A stretch of 64,000 bases of DNA, from assembly GCF_963675165.1 (NCBI RefSeq), contig NC_087386.1, positions 3,350,169 to 3,414,168 of the forward strand, given 5' to 3'. How positions within the stretch are numbered: the first letter of the stretch is position 1; each line of letters begins with the position of its first letter. This document shows positions 10,018 through 25,700 of the stretch, piece by piece. A program made the translations under genes and the position numbers. Source of the stretch: Halichondria panicea (Eukaryota; Porifera; Demospongiae; Suberitida; Halichondriidae). The notes under the pieces were generated by a model. The model was not told where the DNA came from. It worked only from the letters and a program-made list of their open reading frames with translations, and ran no database searches.

Positions 10018-13000
10018 TTACTTTAAAGACTCCAGCACAGCTTCTGCACATCGCCTTACCTATAGTATGTACAAAAGTAATGGCCATTAAATTCGACTGT
10101 AGCCTGTTGGACACACATGCAATTCCAACCTATAGTTCGTGCATAAATCAAAATAATTATTATACCCACAGCCACTTTGAGCATACCTTCTCCATATCAC
10201 TTGAGGTAGCTAGTCCACGAGCCATGGCGATTAAATCTCTAGGTTGAGCTGACAACTTGACAGCTTCTTTGCTCACAGACGTCTATTAGTTGAGGTGTAT
10301 AACTCGTCTCATTATTGAATACAAAAGACTTACCAAGCTTCCTAATGAAATTAGAGCTCTAAATTTGGCTTCAGCATCAAATGAAGAATCAATGAGCTAT
10401 ACAAAAACGAAATTCAGAGAGATTACATAATTAAACAAACACACAACACACCACACGCACACGTCTTATTTGAATTGGCTAATGAATAGCATCAGCACTC
10501 GATTGAAGGTTTATGTCTAGCAATAGATCCAGTGGTGCTAATTCTAATTTGCGTTGAGAATGCCCATGGCCCTGGAAGTTCTGTAGTCAATGGCTACATG
10601 TACCTATAATTATGCTTGCCACAACAAGCATGGTGCCGGTTCGTGAGTAGATAGTGCCCACTCAGGTTCTTCCTGTTTCTGTTTTTTTGTCACAAGCATG
10701 CAAAGGTAGATGTTGGAAAACATTATTTTATATAAAAGTTGTACTTTTTTGCTTGCAAGTGCACATGGACGTTGCTTGGCAAACAGTTAGCTAGGTAGCT
10801 ATTAGCTTGTGTGTTTCGTACAGGTTATTACTCATGCAAGAGTTGTATTAGCATTACAGCACGAGGGCACGACGTAATAAACCTACTTATTGCTGATTGC
10901 GTAATAATTCAAAGATCAAATTAGTTATTACCTACCAATCAGATAGCAGGATTCTACCTGACTGCATTGGAATTTACCACACATCAATGCACTCCAGTTT
11001 TACAAAAGCAATGCAAGCTAACAGGGCTGCTTACCTACCTATACTAATAGATTGCAGGATTCTACCTGACTGCATTGGAATTTACCACGCATGCACTCCA
11101 GGGATGCACATCATATAATTATGGGTTGATATTATTACCCAGGCAGAGAAGGTAGGCATACACTCAGCAATAACAATAACATACGTATACGTCGTGGGCG
11201 AATAATTAGTGTCCAATTAATTTCTGAGCTGCACTGCACCTGTCGTACTTCCTCTGTTACCCAGGCATGTACTGTATTTACAACGGTAGTAGTACAATCC
11301 TTTGGATGTCTGACTATAGCTACTATATATTTTTATTGTGCCATCGTCATGGATCTACCTATCATACTCATTGTTCAGTAATCAATGCTAACATCATAGA
11401 AGAGGGGGATTAGAAACGGAAGTACCCACGAAGTATAATCGTTCTACACAAGTAGCCACACCAGGACTAGCCTCCTTCACCGGCCCCACTTCCCTAGTGG
11501 GAAGTGCGGCCTGGGATCGAGGCTACACCAGGACCAGTACAGTAGAATCTGTGAGGGTGAGCAGCGTTGTTAGAGGTGCTGTATTGGAGGACCTTTGGAT
11601 GCAAGTCTGTCATCTGGAGTAAAACTATCTAGTCTACGATGTCTCCACACTTCATTCTGGCATACTATCTATGATGCTAACAGCTTATTATGTGAAAGTC
11701 TGCAATGCGTAGGCATGCTGTAACTTTGCCCTGCCAAGCTCCACCCAGCTAGTGACTGTCCACATTAAATATTCACTTGTCTACGTCACGCGACTTAACA
11801 AGGCAGGCTCTGTCTCTTCCTTATTTCGTCCCGTATTGGTATCTTAATAAACTAGACAAAGAACAGAAAAAGGAGGGTCTGTGAAGGAGGCGACAATTTT
11901 CTATGCTTTTTGCATGTGATTCGCAACAAGTTAGAAACTCAATCAGGCTTGGGCAGTGTAATTCGAAGTAACCTGTTATACAGTAAAAGCACTTCTCATA
12001 AGGAATCCAATATGGCATGAACTTTTGAAATTCAGTAAACTACAGCATGTCAGTCCAGAGGAGGTCCAACAAGGTCAAAACGTCTACACTATGTCTGACT
12101 GACCTTTGAGTATACCGTATAGCTGGTAATTTTCGTGGGGCAAAATATTCGTGGTTTTCGTGGTCGAACACTGGACCACGAATATTTTACCCACGAATGA
12201 AGTGACCTTGCTTGCCTTTACATGTACCTGCAGTGCAAGCAGCAACCACACAAATATTATCCACGAAGTGACTAAATATTGCTCAACCACGAATTTTTTG
12301 CCCCCCGAAAATTACTTGCTATACGGTAATATTTGAAGAGCTTAAATTGATTAAAACACATTGATAAATCTGTACAAAACTAAGCAAAGATTGTGCCCAT
12401 TAAACTGAGGTGGAACTGGGCCGACTTGTATAGAGACACAGAGATGCCAATTAAATCATGAATAGTTGCTAGATTGATTGTTGCTAAGTACAAGTGCATT
12501 TCTCTAGTTGCGCTTTAGTGCAAGGCTAACTCAGTTGAATAGAAAGTTTGTGCAAACAGATGATGCAGCCTTCACTGTGAGTCAAACTAGTCATAGCTCG
12601 AGAAAGAAGCTATAGTTTGCAAATCTACGAATCAAAATCCAAGAGAACGTGGCTACATAGAAACCTATAGAAGCTGTTAGTTTTCGTCGCATTGTAATCG
12701 TTGAGCAGCTAAGCTGGAACAGACACATAGACACACAGACAGCCAGTCAGCTTTACTGTATCCCTCGTGCGGCTACGCCTCGAGGCATAACAAAATCAAA
12801 TGCGTTATCACCAGGACATGTACATGCAGCAGAGCACTTAGCACATTACAAACAAGGAAATATGGTTAGACGATAATGAATCCGCAATACTATAATTATA
12901 CATAGTAAGATATGCTCCATCCCCTCATATCCTCCTGTATGAAATGCCGGAGCACGGCCGTGAATATCTAGCTATAATTATAGCTCTATTATTATAATTA

Positions 13001-15490
13001 TAGCAAACATGCAGCCAAGGGGTAAGCTTCTTGCGCTTCTATTCGACAATGAAGCTTTTATATCAAAATTTCCAGTAATGGCATACAGGTGAGCAGACAC
13101 CGACAAACAGACTACTATAACGGGCCTCGGGTTAATTAGCAAAGTTGTATCAACAGATTTTGCTAGGCACCAGTCTGCATGAAAACAAAGTAGGCAAAAC
13201 TAGCCATAACTCGAGAAAGAACAGGGTGTCATACAGGGAGGATATCCCCCCTAAAAATTGCATTCAGGTACTAACTTTATACGAATGAGTGTCCATATAT
13301 ACATGTATATACTGGCAATGTTACATACAGCATGTACTAACATGGTATTGAAATAGCAGTCGACCTTTTTTTAGCAAAATGTTCTGGTTAATTTTCAAAA
13401 GCATGCCTAGTTCCCCCCTCTACTTCAAAACCCTGTATGACACCCTGAAGAAGCTTTAGGTTCAAATCCACCAATTATAAATCCATTGGCAAGATGGCTT
13501 TTAATATTGTAACAGCATTAACACACGCAGCACGCACACAAACAGACTAGCGTATATATCACTTGCGCTTACACATACACTGAGTGTATGATCTACCATA
13601 TGAATTATAAATGCAGTGGCGAGATGGCTTTTAATATTGCAACGGTATGATCTATCATACAACTCTCACCTTGCAAATGTGCTCCGTACATTCCATGTAA
13701 CCATCAAACTTTTCATTCTTACTATAGTAATGACTATAGCTGCAAAAGTGATTATTAAAAAGGAAGCATACATGTACAACAGCTAGAGTACATACTTGAG
13801 CACCACAGTCGCCAGAGCAATTTGGCTAGGCCGACTTGTACAAGATGGATAGAGCTTACAGAGGTCAGAAAGTACCTATAAATGGTGTAAAAGTACAGAA
13901 CTATTAGGAACACTTCATCACATTACCTTGGATCGAATAGAGTCCATTAGTTGAACTCCAGCATCCTGAGAAAACACGTTGGCAAGACTTCTCAAGACTA
14001 GCAGCAAGTTCTTGCTTTGAGAATGTGGGCCACTGATTATCACAAAAGGCAGATTAGGTAAAGAAGAGCATAAATGTACCATCATAATCCTTACAGTGCA
14101 AAACTGGTCATGATCCTCACAAACTCTGCACCAGTGTGTTGATCAGGGATTAAATGTTTGTGTCCCACGTCACTAAGCAAGGCTAGACGCACAATATCAA
14201 GACCTAAAAAGTTAAAGCATAATTATACCACAATTCAAATTTTGGTTAGTGAACATTTTACGTACCAAAAATGAAACCAAAAGTAAAATTCCTAAACTGA
14301 CCAACGAGGCAGAGATAATATACCTTATATCCTGTTTTCATGCAGTTGCTAGGATATATGGGCATGCAAGGGATAACTGTGATAATTCTTATACTTTTAG
14401 TAACAAATTATGTGATAGTTAAATGTGCTAGAATTATACCTGGAAACAAATTTTGTGATGGCCAGTCAAGCAATTTGTTGATTAACGAGAGATCTGAAAC
14501 ACTGGTCGTGACAGATCCACATGTAAACACACAACATAGCACTGTAGATATAATAAAATGAAGCGTTAGCGGCCTGACATACATATGATAAGAGGGAGAT
14601 TTACCCTCTGTTGCAGTCAACTGATCAGCAGTAAGTTGCTGACTCTATTGGAAGTTACATGGTTAGAATTATAATAAGAATATACAGCGCACTTGATCTA
14701 TAACTTGATTGAACTCCCTGACTTTTCCCATTATTTTTCCTGCATATTCACCAGCGCTTTCAAAAAATTTGTAGTTGGTCTACATGGTTACGATTTTGCA
14801 TGTGTTTCAGATAATTATAACCTTACCAATGGAAACAAATTAGTCTCAGATAACTGAGAGCCTTGAAATTTGACAGTGATTCCAGGCTATAATAATTATA
14901 ATAAACATGATAGCGCAAACAGATATAATATAATCTAACCTTGTTAGCAGGTGGCTGGTTAAATGCTACAGGGCGATAGCCACCTCTTCCTACACAAACC
15001 ACAAACAACTTACAACAACAATTATAGCAGTATAGAGGGCTAACCAGTGAAGGGATCAGCAGCACCCCCCATAGACGAACTACCAACTTCTGGATCATCA
15101 GCACTCGTTTGGTATTGATTCTTCCCTATACGAAATATTGCTGGTGAATTTCCACTTGCAATTATCATGGGTGCATGGTGTAAGATAATCTTATAACATT
15201 TTGGAGACAAACTAGTTTCACCACTGAAAGAATCAGATCCTCTTTCTTGAACTGCTCCTCCAGAATCAGGCACATATCTGGAGCCACCTAAAGAAGTGAA
15301 ACAGGCATAGTTCAAATTTACTCTCATAACTATTTGAAGCACGTACCAGTGAAGGGGTCTGCAGCCATAGAGCTTAATGACCCACTGGAATTTCCAGTGT
15401 TTTGAATGATAAACTCAGCAACTTGGTCTAAGTAGCTAGCTGGGAGGCTGTTAGCACTGAGAAAATCTTCAGCAGCTATGTATGGGTCAG
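10018..15490 (-). CDS. PLAA: PLAA DPFTG-repeat and PUL exons 16-29
   Basis: Exon 16 completes PFU (LDQVAEFIIQNT). Exons 16-18 end or begin at DPFTG motifs (DPFTGGSRYVPDSG, DPFTGGRGGYRPV). Exons 19-29 encode the armadillo-like PUL domain: FESAGEYAGKIMGKVREFN, LINKLLDWPSQNLFPGLDIVRL, NLLLVLRSLANVF, SQIALATVVLKN, FDAEAKFRALISLGSL, and a final helix CAEAVLESLK before the stop at 10018. The last three exons lie 3.3 kb beyond exon 26, across an intron with mobile DNA. Confidence 0.9.
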
Positions 15491-18400
15491 CTGTGGCGAG
15501 GGTTGGATACAGTTATATACACTCTAAATTATTTGCTGGCCACAAACACAAGCCTCACTCTGGAAGCACAAAATGTAATAAATAGAGCACTGATTCAGAA
15601 GTGCTAACCCTCGGCTGTTGATGTGATAAATAGAGGATCGAGTGCTCATGCAGTTACACGAAGCAACTACTTTTAATAGAGACCGGTAAAGGATCACTTA
15701 ATTCAGCTGGAAATGTGTAGCTCTACCTCGAATAAAGAAAGGTCGTGACCTTTATTTAAGAAGCTTGAACTTGCACAGTTCCAGCTTCTTAGCTTTTGCT
15801 CGTTTTTATACAATAACAAAGCTTTAACATCGAAATATGCCACTACTAAATGTTGTGTGAATTAGGCTATCCATACTGTAAACGCAGTGCCATGAAATCC
15901 AGTTGAGTAGACTCGTGTGTCACAAACAAACAAGCACTGAAGTGCTAACCCGCGGCTGTTTTATGTCTCACAACCAAGCAGGTATGATACGGTACGGTAC
16001 ATCGAAGAGCCTAACAGCAACTTACTTGAACTATTTGAGCGCTATGACAATGAAAGCACCTCAGGTGATGATGCCTCGGTGGAGGTGCCAAAGCTACATA
16101 ACATAAAGCTAATAAGCTACTAAGCTAGCTTTTATGTGTAATAAGCTACTAAGCTAGCTTTTATACACATAATTATCACATTTTTAATTTTACTGCATGC
16201 AAAATCCAGGGAAACTCAAAGAGTGGGTAATAATCTACGATGATTGTTGTTAAAAACGATCGATGCCAAAAGTTCAAGTCTAATAAAAATTAATGGCTGC
16301 AAGTCAGCAGCCTTGCAGCTCTCTTCTCACTCTTGCAGCTACCAATAGCTAGCGTTCTAGTGCAGAGCTAACTACTAAGTAGACTAGTAACACTCGGTAA
16401 ACAAGTTTGGCTACGTGCTCTTCTGAAAAGGCTGCAATGGCATTCCAAACAAACAAAACTAGGCGTAACTCGAGAACGAAGCATTATATTATTGCAAATC
16501 CATGAATTAAAATCCAAGAAAACATGACTAGAAGCCAATAGAAACTCTTACTTACACTTCATTGATCCTTGTGCAGCTGTAGCAGTCTACACAGACAGAC
16601 AGACACACTACCGTATACCTCGCTTGACCGAGGAATAATTAAGGCTTTGAAAACGGTAGTGGTCAGACATACACTAGGACCATAGGATCACAGCAGAGTC
16701 AGCAGAAATAAACCGAAAATGTTACAAATAAGGCACCTGACATGCACACCGGGAGTCTTGGAGCGTTATTTGGATCACAGCAGAGCAGGCCGTGAGCGTT
16801 AAAAGTAGAACATTAAGCTGACATGCAGTGAGACCGGAGTAGGCTTACAGTAGCCAGCAAAGAAGCCTAGAGTCTTTTTCCATGAAAACAATTGATCCAC
16901 GTGGCTGTAATAGTGCTTAGCTCAAAGTAAAGCCGCGTTAGCTATAGCTCTATGGCCAACGTGCAAGTTCAAGTTTTTTTTCGCTTTTATTCCACAACGA
17001 AGCTTTAACATCAAAATCTGCCCCTATTCAACTAATAACTTGTTGTGTGAAGGCTTTCCATGCTGTAAACGCACCGCTACAGGGCTCACGCTAAAAATAT
17101 TAGCATGACCGTCAAAATGTCAGTCCAATTAATGTTTTGATCCAACAAAATGTAATTTTGCTCTGACATGCAATCAACAGAAAGTTGGCCATACAATTTA
17201 TGTTTTTAACAAAATATCTTGGGCTATAGCCCATGGTCTTTCCCCGAAAATGAGGATGCTCGAGTATTCCTTGAGCTATCAATAAACTCGTTCAAATTTC
17301 TTAGGCCTGATAGCTTATCAAGAAACTTTGTAGAGAGAGACCACCAAAAAGTGAAAGAACAAACAGATAGTTTGCTTGCTCTCAGCTAGCTAACTACATT
17401 CAATGTACAGCCATGAGGCAATTTGTAATTCTTGGTCATTTTCACCGATCCATTTCTCCACACTTCTTGTTCTGAGCTACTAGAACTCCGACAAGGGCGT
17501 GCTAAAATAGCTAACCCAAACTGGCTAGCTCTACATACATGTATGCTCCGACAAAATATCTGACTAACACGTGCACGAAGTTTGTCAGGTGTCAGACTGT
17601 TATTTCGATCCCTGCGCTATGGCATCCAGGTGAGAAGGCTCAGAAATCACAAACCAACGGACTACTATACCGCCTCGGGTAACAAACAAACTAACAGACT
17701 ACTATACTCGCTAGCCGCGGCACGGCCTCGGCTAACAAACCAACGGACTTCATACCCGATTGCTGACTGTGTGCAATACAGCTGTAACTGCATGCTCAAT
17801 GGTTGTAATGCGACAAAACCTAACGCAGCTTCTTGATAGTTTACCATGGTAGAAGAGTAAATGCGTAATGTATAGACGATCAGAGACCGAGGATGCGGCC
17901 ATACATTTCTAAACCATGGTACAGTAGAACCTAGATTTATTCAAACACACATTAATTTTGTCAGAGCCAGGTCAAGATAACTGAATGGAATAAACCAAGC
18001 CTCAATTCACTTAACTGATAAACAGCAGTAGGACACGTGATATACATTGCGCATCCGCAGAAGATAAACAGGTATATCTCCATAGTAACAGCTGTTATTT
18101 GCGAATACACAATTAAGAGACACGCCTGTTCTAGTTTACTTCAACTCTGTTTTACAGAAATTTGTCCAGCGGAGTCATCAAAGTTCTACTGTATATAACT
18201 ATAACTTGCATTGTCACTCAAATACAGGTCCATGCGGCTTCAATATCATAATACTTACTTGTTCGATTGTATGGTAGTTTGAGAGTATTCTTAGGTGGAG
18301 GCCCCTCATCCAGCTCAATTTCAAACACAAAGTCATACTCCTAAAACAACCATGCAAAAGCACCACTACTATAAGCTGAACACTGAATAACACGTTATTT

Positions 18401-19710
18401 TTAATTACCTTTCCATTGTATACATGAGAGTTTTCTGGAGCCTTTCCAATCGCATTTCCAATCTAGTGGGAATGAAGAATATACTACACCAGAGCCAATA
18501 AATACGAACACACCTAGCCAAGATAAATTTTAATCTGCGTGCTGAGGATGGCCTCGAGGTTAATATGGTGCTTGAGGCGCAGTCGAGTGCATTATAAACT
18601 GAGAGGCCATCCGAGTGCACCAGCATTAAAACACGTGACTTGGCTAGATGTGTTCTAAAGTGCTGTCACATGAGCTAGCTCTAGCCTCGTGGTGCGTGTT
18701 AAACCAGTTTTGTACCTGTTCATCCATGCAGCTACATTTTAAATCAGTTGCTGGTGGCTAGCTAGCTAGCTAGATGGCTAAAACGTAATGGCAAGTTTGA
18801 GTATATATAATAGGTTTGCAGATCCAGTAACTGATGAAAAGGAGGAGATACGGCAAGACGAAAGCAAGCTTAGACTGACTGGGCATGTTCTCGACTGATT
18901 TTCCCTGCCAATGTCGTGTCTCGACTTCTACTAACAATCCCACTGCTGGATAATGCCTCCAGGTGATCTGGATGAACTGATAAGATTTAAAAGCACCTTC
19001 GATGCTGAAATAAAACGATTACATGGATCTGACTTACATTGTAGGTACGTCTTCGAAGCAGACAAAAAAGCGATGCTATCAATACACATGATGGCAAGGC
19101 CTTTGCTTAACATTTGTGGTATGCGTAGAAACATCGCAATCTGAAGCATACACAAGAAATTTGATCAGAATGGTCGTGTTTATCTCGAATATGTTGATTT
19201 CGGAAACAAGGGTGGACTCAAACACATCTTTGCTTGTGTAATGAAAGCACTGCAGGTGCTGATGCCTCGGTGGAGATGCCAAAGCTACATAACATAAAGC
19301 TACTAATAGCACACGATAAACAATATAATTTTGCTGTATGCAAAAACTCAGGAAGTGTGTAATGATTGACCATGATTGTTGTTAAAAACGATTGATGCCA
19401 AAAGTTCAAGTCTAAAATTAATGGCTGCATTAGCAGAGCCTTGCAGCTCTCTTCTCACTCTTGCAGCTACCAATAGCTAGCGTTCTAGTGCAGAGCTAAC
19501 TACTAAGTAGAGTAGCAACACTCGGTAAACAAGTTTGGCTACGTGCTCTTCTGAAAAGGCTGCAATGGCATTCCAAGTAAGCAAAACTAGGCATAACTCG
19601 AGAACGAAGCATTATTTTGCAAATCCATGAATTAAAATCCAAGAAAACATGACTAGAAGCCTATAGAAACTCTTACTTGCACTTGATTCATCCTTGAGCA
19701 GCTGTAGCAG

Positions 19711-19749
<39 letters not shown>

Positions 19750-22700
19750 CCGTATACCTCGCTTGCGCATGCGCACCGATGCATAAATATTCAATGATTG
19801 ATACTCGCTTTGCTTGGTATACATATTTAATCTGCTAGCTTGTATTATAATTAAAAGATTGCATTCTTAAAGCACACTTATACATAAGTGTGGAATAAGT
19901 TATGGTCATGCGGTAGCCAAGCTGGAGATCATGTGATCAGCACTAACTAACCTTAATCCATTCACTGACATCAACGTTCCACTGTGAAAAAAAGCAAGCT
20001 TGAAGATAAATTTAGAATCTACGTATGTGGAGATGCACCTGATACACTTCAGGGACTCCTTCATTGTTGACCATTAGAGTGTCTCCATTCGTATGACCTA
20101 CAAGCATATCACATACGTAATAATATTTGATAGGGCGTATACTAACCTGAAGTGTGCAAAGCTTCCATTCCAGGCAACTTGCTGATATCGATATTACTCT
20201 TCTTCGTTGCGGAGCTGCAAATATTGCACGAGGGAGGGCATGGCGTAATAACTAACATACTTATTGCTGATTGCGTAATGCTGATAGACTACTTGAAGAC
20301 CTCTGGTAAAACACATTCCGTATATTTTAAGGTCTAAGTTCGTGACCAATAATTGATTGCAATCTTTGACCTTTATTAAAACGATCATAACTTTCTAGCT
20401 AGTTGCTTTTGACTGTCTATAATTGCAGCTGGAGCTTCTTTGATCTATGCAGAGTAAGTTAGTACAGTACAGTAGAACCTCGATTATCCGGACACCTTGG
20501 TTCCAGAGGCAGGCCGGATACAGAAAATGCCAGATAATTGAATAGATAAACCACACCTTGATCCACCCACTTAATTGATAAACAATAGTGCCACATGGTT
20601 GTCTGCGCATGAAGCAGGCCTGTATCCATGGTAACAACTGCAATGCGCATGCGCTGTTAAGGGACACGCCCATTTTCTGAAGTATTAAAAAGAAATTTTT
20701 TAGCTGAGTTCTGGATAATCTGTAATATCTCTGTAATCTTGATTTTGTCTGAATATTGTTTTAGCCCTTCTTTACCGGAGCACTTCACTTTTAACCTAGT
20801 TTTTAGTGTCTGTGAGCTTAAAACGTGAGCTTAAAACGTTATTTTTCAGGTCGTCATTTTGCTCAGAAGCAGATCGATCGAAATACAAGTACTTGAGGCC
20901 AGTCATGCATTCATCCGAGAACAAGCCGCTCATGGTATCAGTACGAGAGCATTCACTTGTTCATGTACATGTATCTCTGCTTCTGAACAAAAATTGATAA
21001 TCTGAGCAAAAATTGGCGAAAATAAAATTTGACCTTCCCCTGCAAAAATTAATAATATTTTAAGCTTACAGGCACGATAGACTTCTGCCATTCTTCTATA
21101 ATGATACTTACTGCAACAGTCGATCGGCACTGTAAATTAAACTACATGTAGCATACCTCGAGAAAGAAGCTTTAATTTGCAAAAAAAAAAAAAAAAATCA
21201 AGACAATGTGGCTAGAAGCCTACATAGAAGCTGCTAGTTTTCGCCACACTGTAACCGTTGAGCAGTTACAGCTGGAATAGACAAACACCCACACAATCAG
21301 CTTTACTGTATTCTTTGTGTGGGCTACGCCTCGAGGCATAATCACAATGTATAAACAAATATAATTAGGAAATTCACAACAAAATAACTTACTTGTGTTC
21401 CACTACTTTAGAATTGAAGATCTAAAATAAAGATTAGACAATTCCACACTCAGGTTTGAACACTTTACTATAATTATATACTCACAGCAATTTCTTGGGG
21501 AGGTGCTACTTTCTCTGCGTTGATTGTGAACACTCGAGCAACCCCATCACTGAAAAGTAACAAACACATCTATATACTTCTGTCACTACGCCTACTTCAA
21601 TTTTTTAGTAATATTTATTTTCCTTGAAAGGAAGAGGGCCTGATATCGAGTGCCTTGCACACGCTAGCCAGCCGCCGGTATCTGGTAACAATAAATAAAA
21701 ATCTCACCAAGCAGCACCTGAGTGCTGCCTCGAGGCATGTTTTGCTGTATTATGGAAGAACAGCTTAATTAAAATTTATATAAAACAAAAGTGTGATAGC
21801 TTGAAAGGTTAATAGTAGATGTATAATTTTTGCATTAGTTTGGCATCCAGGTTAGCAGACTCAGAATACACACGCAGACAGACAAACCGACATACTACTT
21901 TAACCAGTACGTGGCTGCCTAATGCGCCTCGAGGTAATCATTCTCACCTTGATCCAGCTACGATGTCTCCATTAGTTTCAACTGCTACTGACCATACTGA
22001 GGTAGCGGGCACTCGTATCACTTGCTTGCACACATCTCCTGGAGCGCACATTCAAGCAGGTAAAAAATAAACACATAATTATGTATACCTTGCCACACTC
22101 TGATGGTCCCATCTTCACCACATGATACAAAGTCTACATCACTTCGACTAGGCATCAGAGCAAGACTGCGCGGAGTACATCTGTCTTAATTTTCCACGTC
22201 AAAATACATACACGTATTATGCAATGTCATATTGACGCACTAATATTAACCAAACAAGATACGTACTGTTACAGTAATGAACATTTACATGAATCACAGT
22301 CTATCTTCTTATACCTGTACACAAACGCCTCATGTCCATACATTTCTCGAAGACACAGCCCAGAATGGATGCTCCATTCACGGATAACACTATATAACAA
22401 ACGCGTGTGGAGGCATGTAGTACTGCAGAGCATATACACAGTCCCTAACTACAAAGATATACACCTATACTCACTGCATAGTTCACTACATGAATGCATT
22501 TGTACAAAGAGTGCTTGATAGAGAGGAAAAACATGCCACAAAAACGTATGCCTACCAGTCATTTGAAGCTGAGAGAAACAGTTCATGAGATGAAACCTTG
22601 ACATCTCTAACAACATCACCATGCCCAGAATATTCTTGTATACACATTTTTGTGTCTACTTCCCACAGTCTCACCACACGGTCAGCCCCTCCTGAGAGCA

Positions 22701-25700
22701 GTAATTGAAACGGAACAACTTGAACAAAATTTAACAATAATTATGTACGTCCAGAAAGAAAACGCCACGAGAGATTTATCACGATTAAAAGCACGATGTC
22801 CGAGGGCGCGTAATCGTGATACATCCTAAGTGGGCGTAATGTACGTATGTAACTTCTTTAACTACATCCATTGGGAGGCCATTGACGTCAGATAGCAACC
22901 GTGCAGCAGATGAAGTTAACAGGCATTATTAACACAACGTGAACCAATTTTAAAATTGGTAATGTCTATAAGGAACAGTTTCCTACCCAATTTGGCAATA
23001 CCTGTTAAAATGCGATTAGTTCCATCGAAAGCAAAGAGTCCAGCGATTGCCCAAACAGCTGGCTTATGTGCCTCAATCACTTCACTACCACACCCGCTCT
23101 TCCAAACCCTCACAGTGCTAAAGAGGAATAATAATATCATTACAACAGCTAGGTGATTGGGCACACATTAATTACCCGAGGCGCGCGTGGGCGGCCACGG
23201 GTATAGTCTGTTGGTTTGTGATAGCCTTTTCTTTTCACCTGGATGCCACAGCACTGCGTTTACAGCATGTATAGCCTTTACACAACACTATCTTGGTTTA
23301 AATAGTGACAGATTTTGATGTTAATTAAAGCTTCTTTGTCGAGCAAAAGCTAAGAAGCTTGAACTTGCACGTGGCAGACTACGTATTTGCAGCTGAAGTA
23401 ATCCCGCACCAGGAACAATGGAATAGGGTCACTAACGTAGAAAGCTAGAATTGTGGCTGCATAGGATAGTGCTGCTGGCTGACTCTGGATCCTATACTCC
23501 AGCCAGCCATATACATAAGACTCCAGGTTTCTTTGATGTGATCCCAGTCCACAGTGAATGTCTCATGTACCGCTAAAACTCTGTTCTCAAATGTTTCAGC
23601 ATGTCTCCAGTCTGGGGTTTAGTTTTATTGCTCTTGAGTTGCTACGTGCACTGCATTATATCACCCCTCTGGTTTCTTTATAATCATGTCACTAGCCAAG
23701 GGTTTGCACTTTAGTACTCTAGTTAGTAGCGCATAAATGAGGGTTTCCCGACTCTCCTTTTTTTTTTTAACATGCATCAGAACTAGAGCACTAAAGTGCA
23801 AACCCTCGGCTGGTGACATGATTATAAAGAAACCGAGGAGTGATACAATGCAGTACATGTAGTATGCATGACTGAGCTGTCTAGCATAGCAACTCAGAGA
23901 AAAATTTGACGTAAAAGAGCATGTAAGTTGTTGCTACAATAGTACATGCATTGTGGACTATGATCATAGTGAAGAAAAGTATGGTCCTGGTGCTAGGATC
24001 CGGTATCCAGAGTCAGCAAAGAAGCTTCCCCGAGACAACAAACCAGTCACAATTCTAGTTTTCTACTTCAATGACCCTTTTCCATTATTCCTGGCACGGG
24101 ATCACTTCAGCTGTAAATACGTACGCCTACCTCGAATAAATAACGGGTGTATAACAGCTGCCAACGTGTAAAGTTCTAGCTTTTATTCGACAACGAAGCT
24201 TTAACATCAAAATCTGCCACTATTAAAACTAACAATTTGTTGTGAGACAGCTATCCATGCTGTAAACGCAGTGCTATGGAATCCAGGTGAGTAAATTCAT
24301 GTGTCACAAACAGACGAGTACTATACCCGCTGGCCACGGCACGGCCTCGGGTAACTGAGCACTAAAGTGCAAACCCTCGGCTAGTGACATGCTTATAAAT
24401 GACTTTAATACATGTAGCTGTCTACCGCAACAACTCAGGAGCAATAAAACTAAACTAGACTGGAGGTATGCTGAAACATAAGTATTACATGTCACATGAG
24501 ACTAGGATCACCAGCAAAAAAGCCTTGGAGAAGTCCTGGTCCAGAGTCAGCAAAGAAGCCTCCGGAGACAACAAACCAGTAACAATTCTAGCTTTCTATC
24601 TAGCGACCCTTTTCAATTGCTCCTGGTACAGGATCACTTCAGCTGCAAATAATTATGTATATCTACCTTGAATAAAGGTCGCGTGTAGAGCTGGTCAACG
24701 TGCAAGTTCAAGCTTCTTAGATTTTGCTCGTTTTTATACGACAACAAAGCTTTAACATCGAAATCTACCATTGTTAAAACTTGTGAAGGCTGTCCATGCT
24801 GTAAACGCAGTGCTATGGCATCCAGGTATAAGCATGTAGACTCAGAAATTATACAAACAGACAAACATACAACTACTATACCCGTGGCCGCCCACGCACG
24901 CCTCGGGTAACAAACCAGATGACTACTATACCCGCTGGCCTCGGGTAAAAATTAACAGGGGGGTTATTAGTCACATTTCAGAAAAATAAATTATTGGGGG
25001 GAGGGACAAGCCGGATAACCATCTAGTGGGGTCTGAGGACATGCTCCCCCAGGAAATTTTTGTTTTTAGACGGTCAGATATCGCATCTATACATATATAT
25101 ATCATTTTGTAAAACTCTAGTTACTGGATGGACACGAGGTTAACAATTATATTAACATAATGAGCTTTTATGATTGCATGTACCAAAGATCATACCTGTC
25201 CCACGAGCCAGAGATCAGTTGGTTGTGTTGATAAATAAGGCAGGTAACCAGACCCTGATGGCCAACATACCTCTCCAAAGGTTCTGCAAAGTGTATAGTA
25301 CGTAAAATTACATTGAAAACCTTGTTTGGGACAGCCAGCACTGGCCGGTAAACGGAATAGCGAGTGTACCATATGAACCTTGGTGACATACATGTACAAT
25401 GTACTTTAAGAAAGAAAAGAACAAGTACGTATACGTGAGTATATGTTCACGTACACAGCAACGAATCTCACCTCCCACGTCCATATCCAGTGAGTGAACG
25501 AGAATAGTGTTGTCCTGCCCACCGGTTACAACGAGAGCTGACAAATAGAGCAATAAATAACACATTCAAAAAAATTATTTAGTATAACAAATAATTACGT
25601 GCTAATAGTAGGGTTGGGTCGAAAACAGCCCCCTCTGAATCTCATTATTACCCGAGGCGGTGCCGAAGCCAGCAGGTATACAGTAGTCGTTTGGTTTGTT

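Larger units (their letters stand above)
15491..18258. repeat. PLAA intron 15 with R1 and R2 repeat copies
   Basis: R2 fragments lie at about 15740-15975, 16925-17080 and 17590-17720. A full R1 copy lies at about 16035-16640. Positions 17922-18191 form a 270-bp element with CAGTAGAAC/GTTCTACTG ends. A short tandem 'agctaataagctactaagct' lies near 16110-16160. No exon recognised. Confidence 0.65.

Noticed and set aside
15040-15342. A stand-alone 100-residue minus-strand protein
   Set aside because: It is PLAA exon 17 (15045-15287) plus intron sequence, with correct splice sites and phase.
18953-19144. 63-codon ORF in PLAA intron 13
   Set aside because: No recognised homology, opposite strand to the host gene, and no splice support. 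Kept only as a note in the intron entry.
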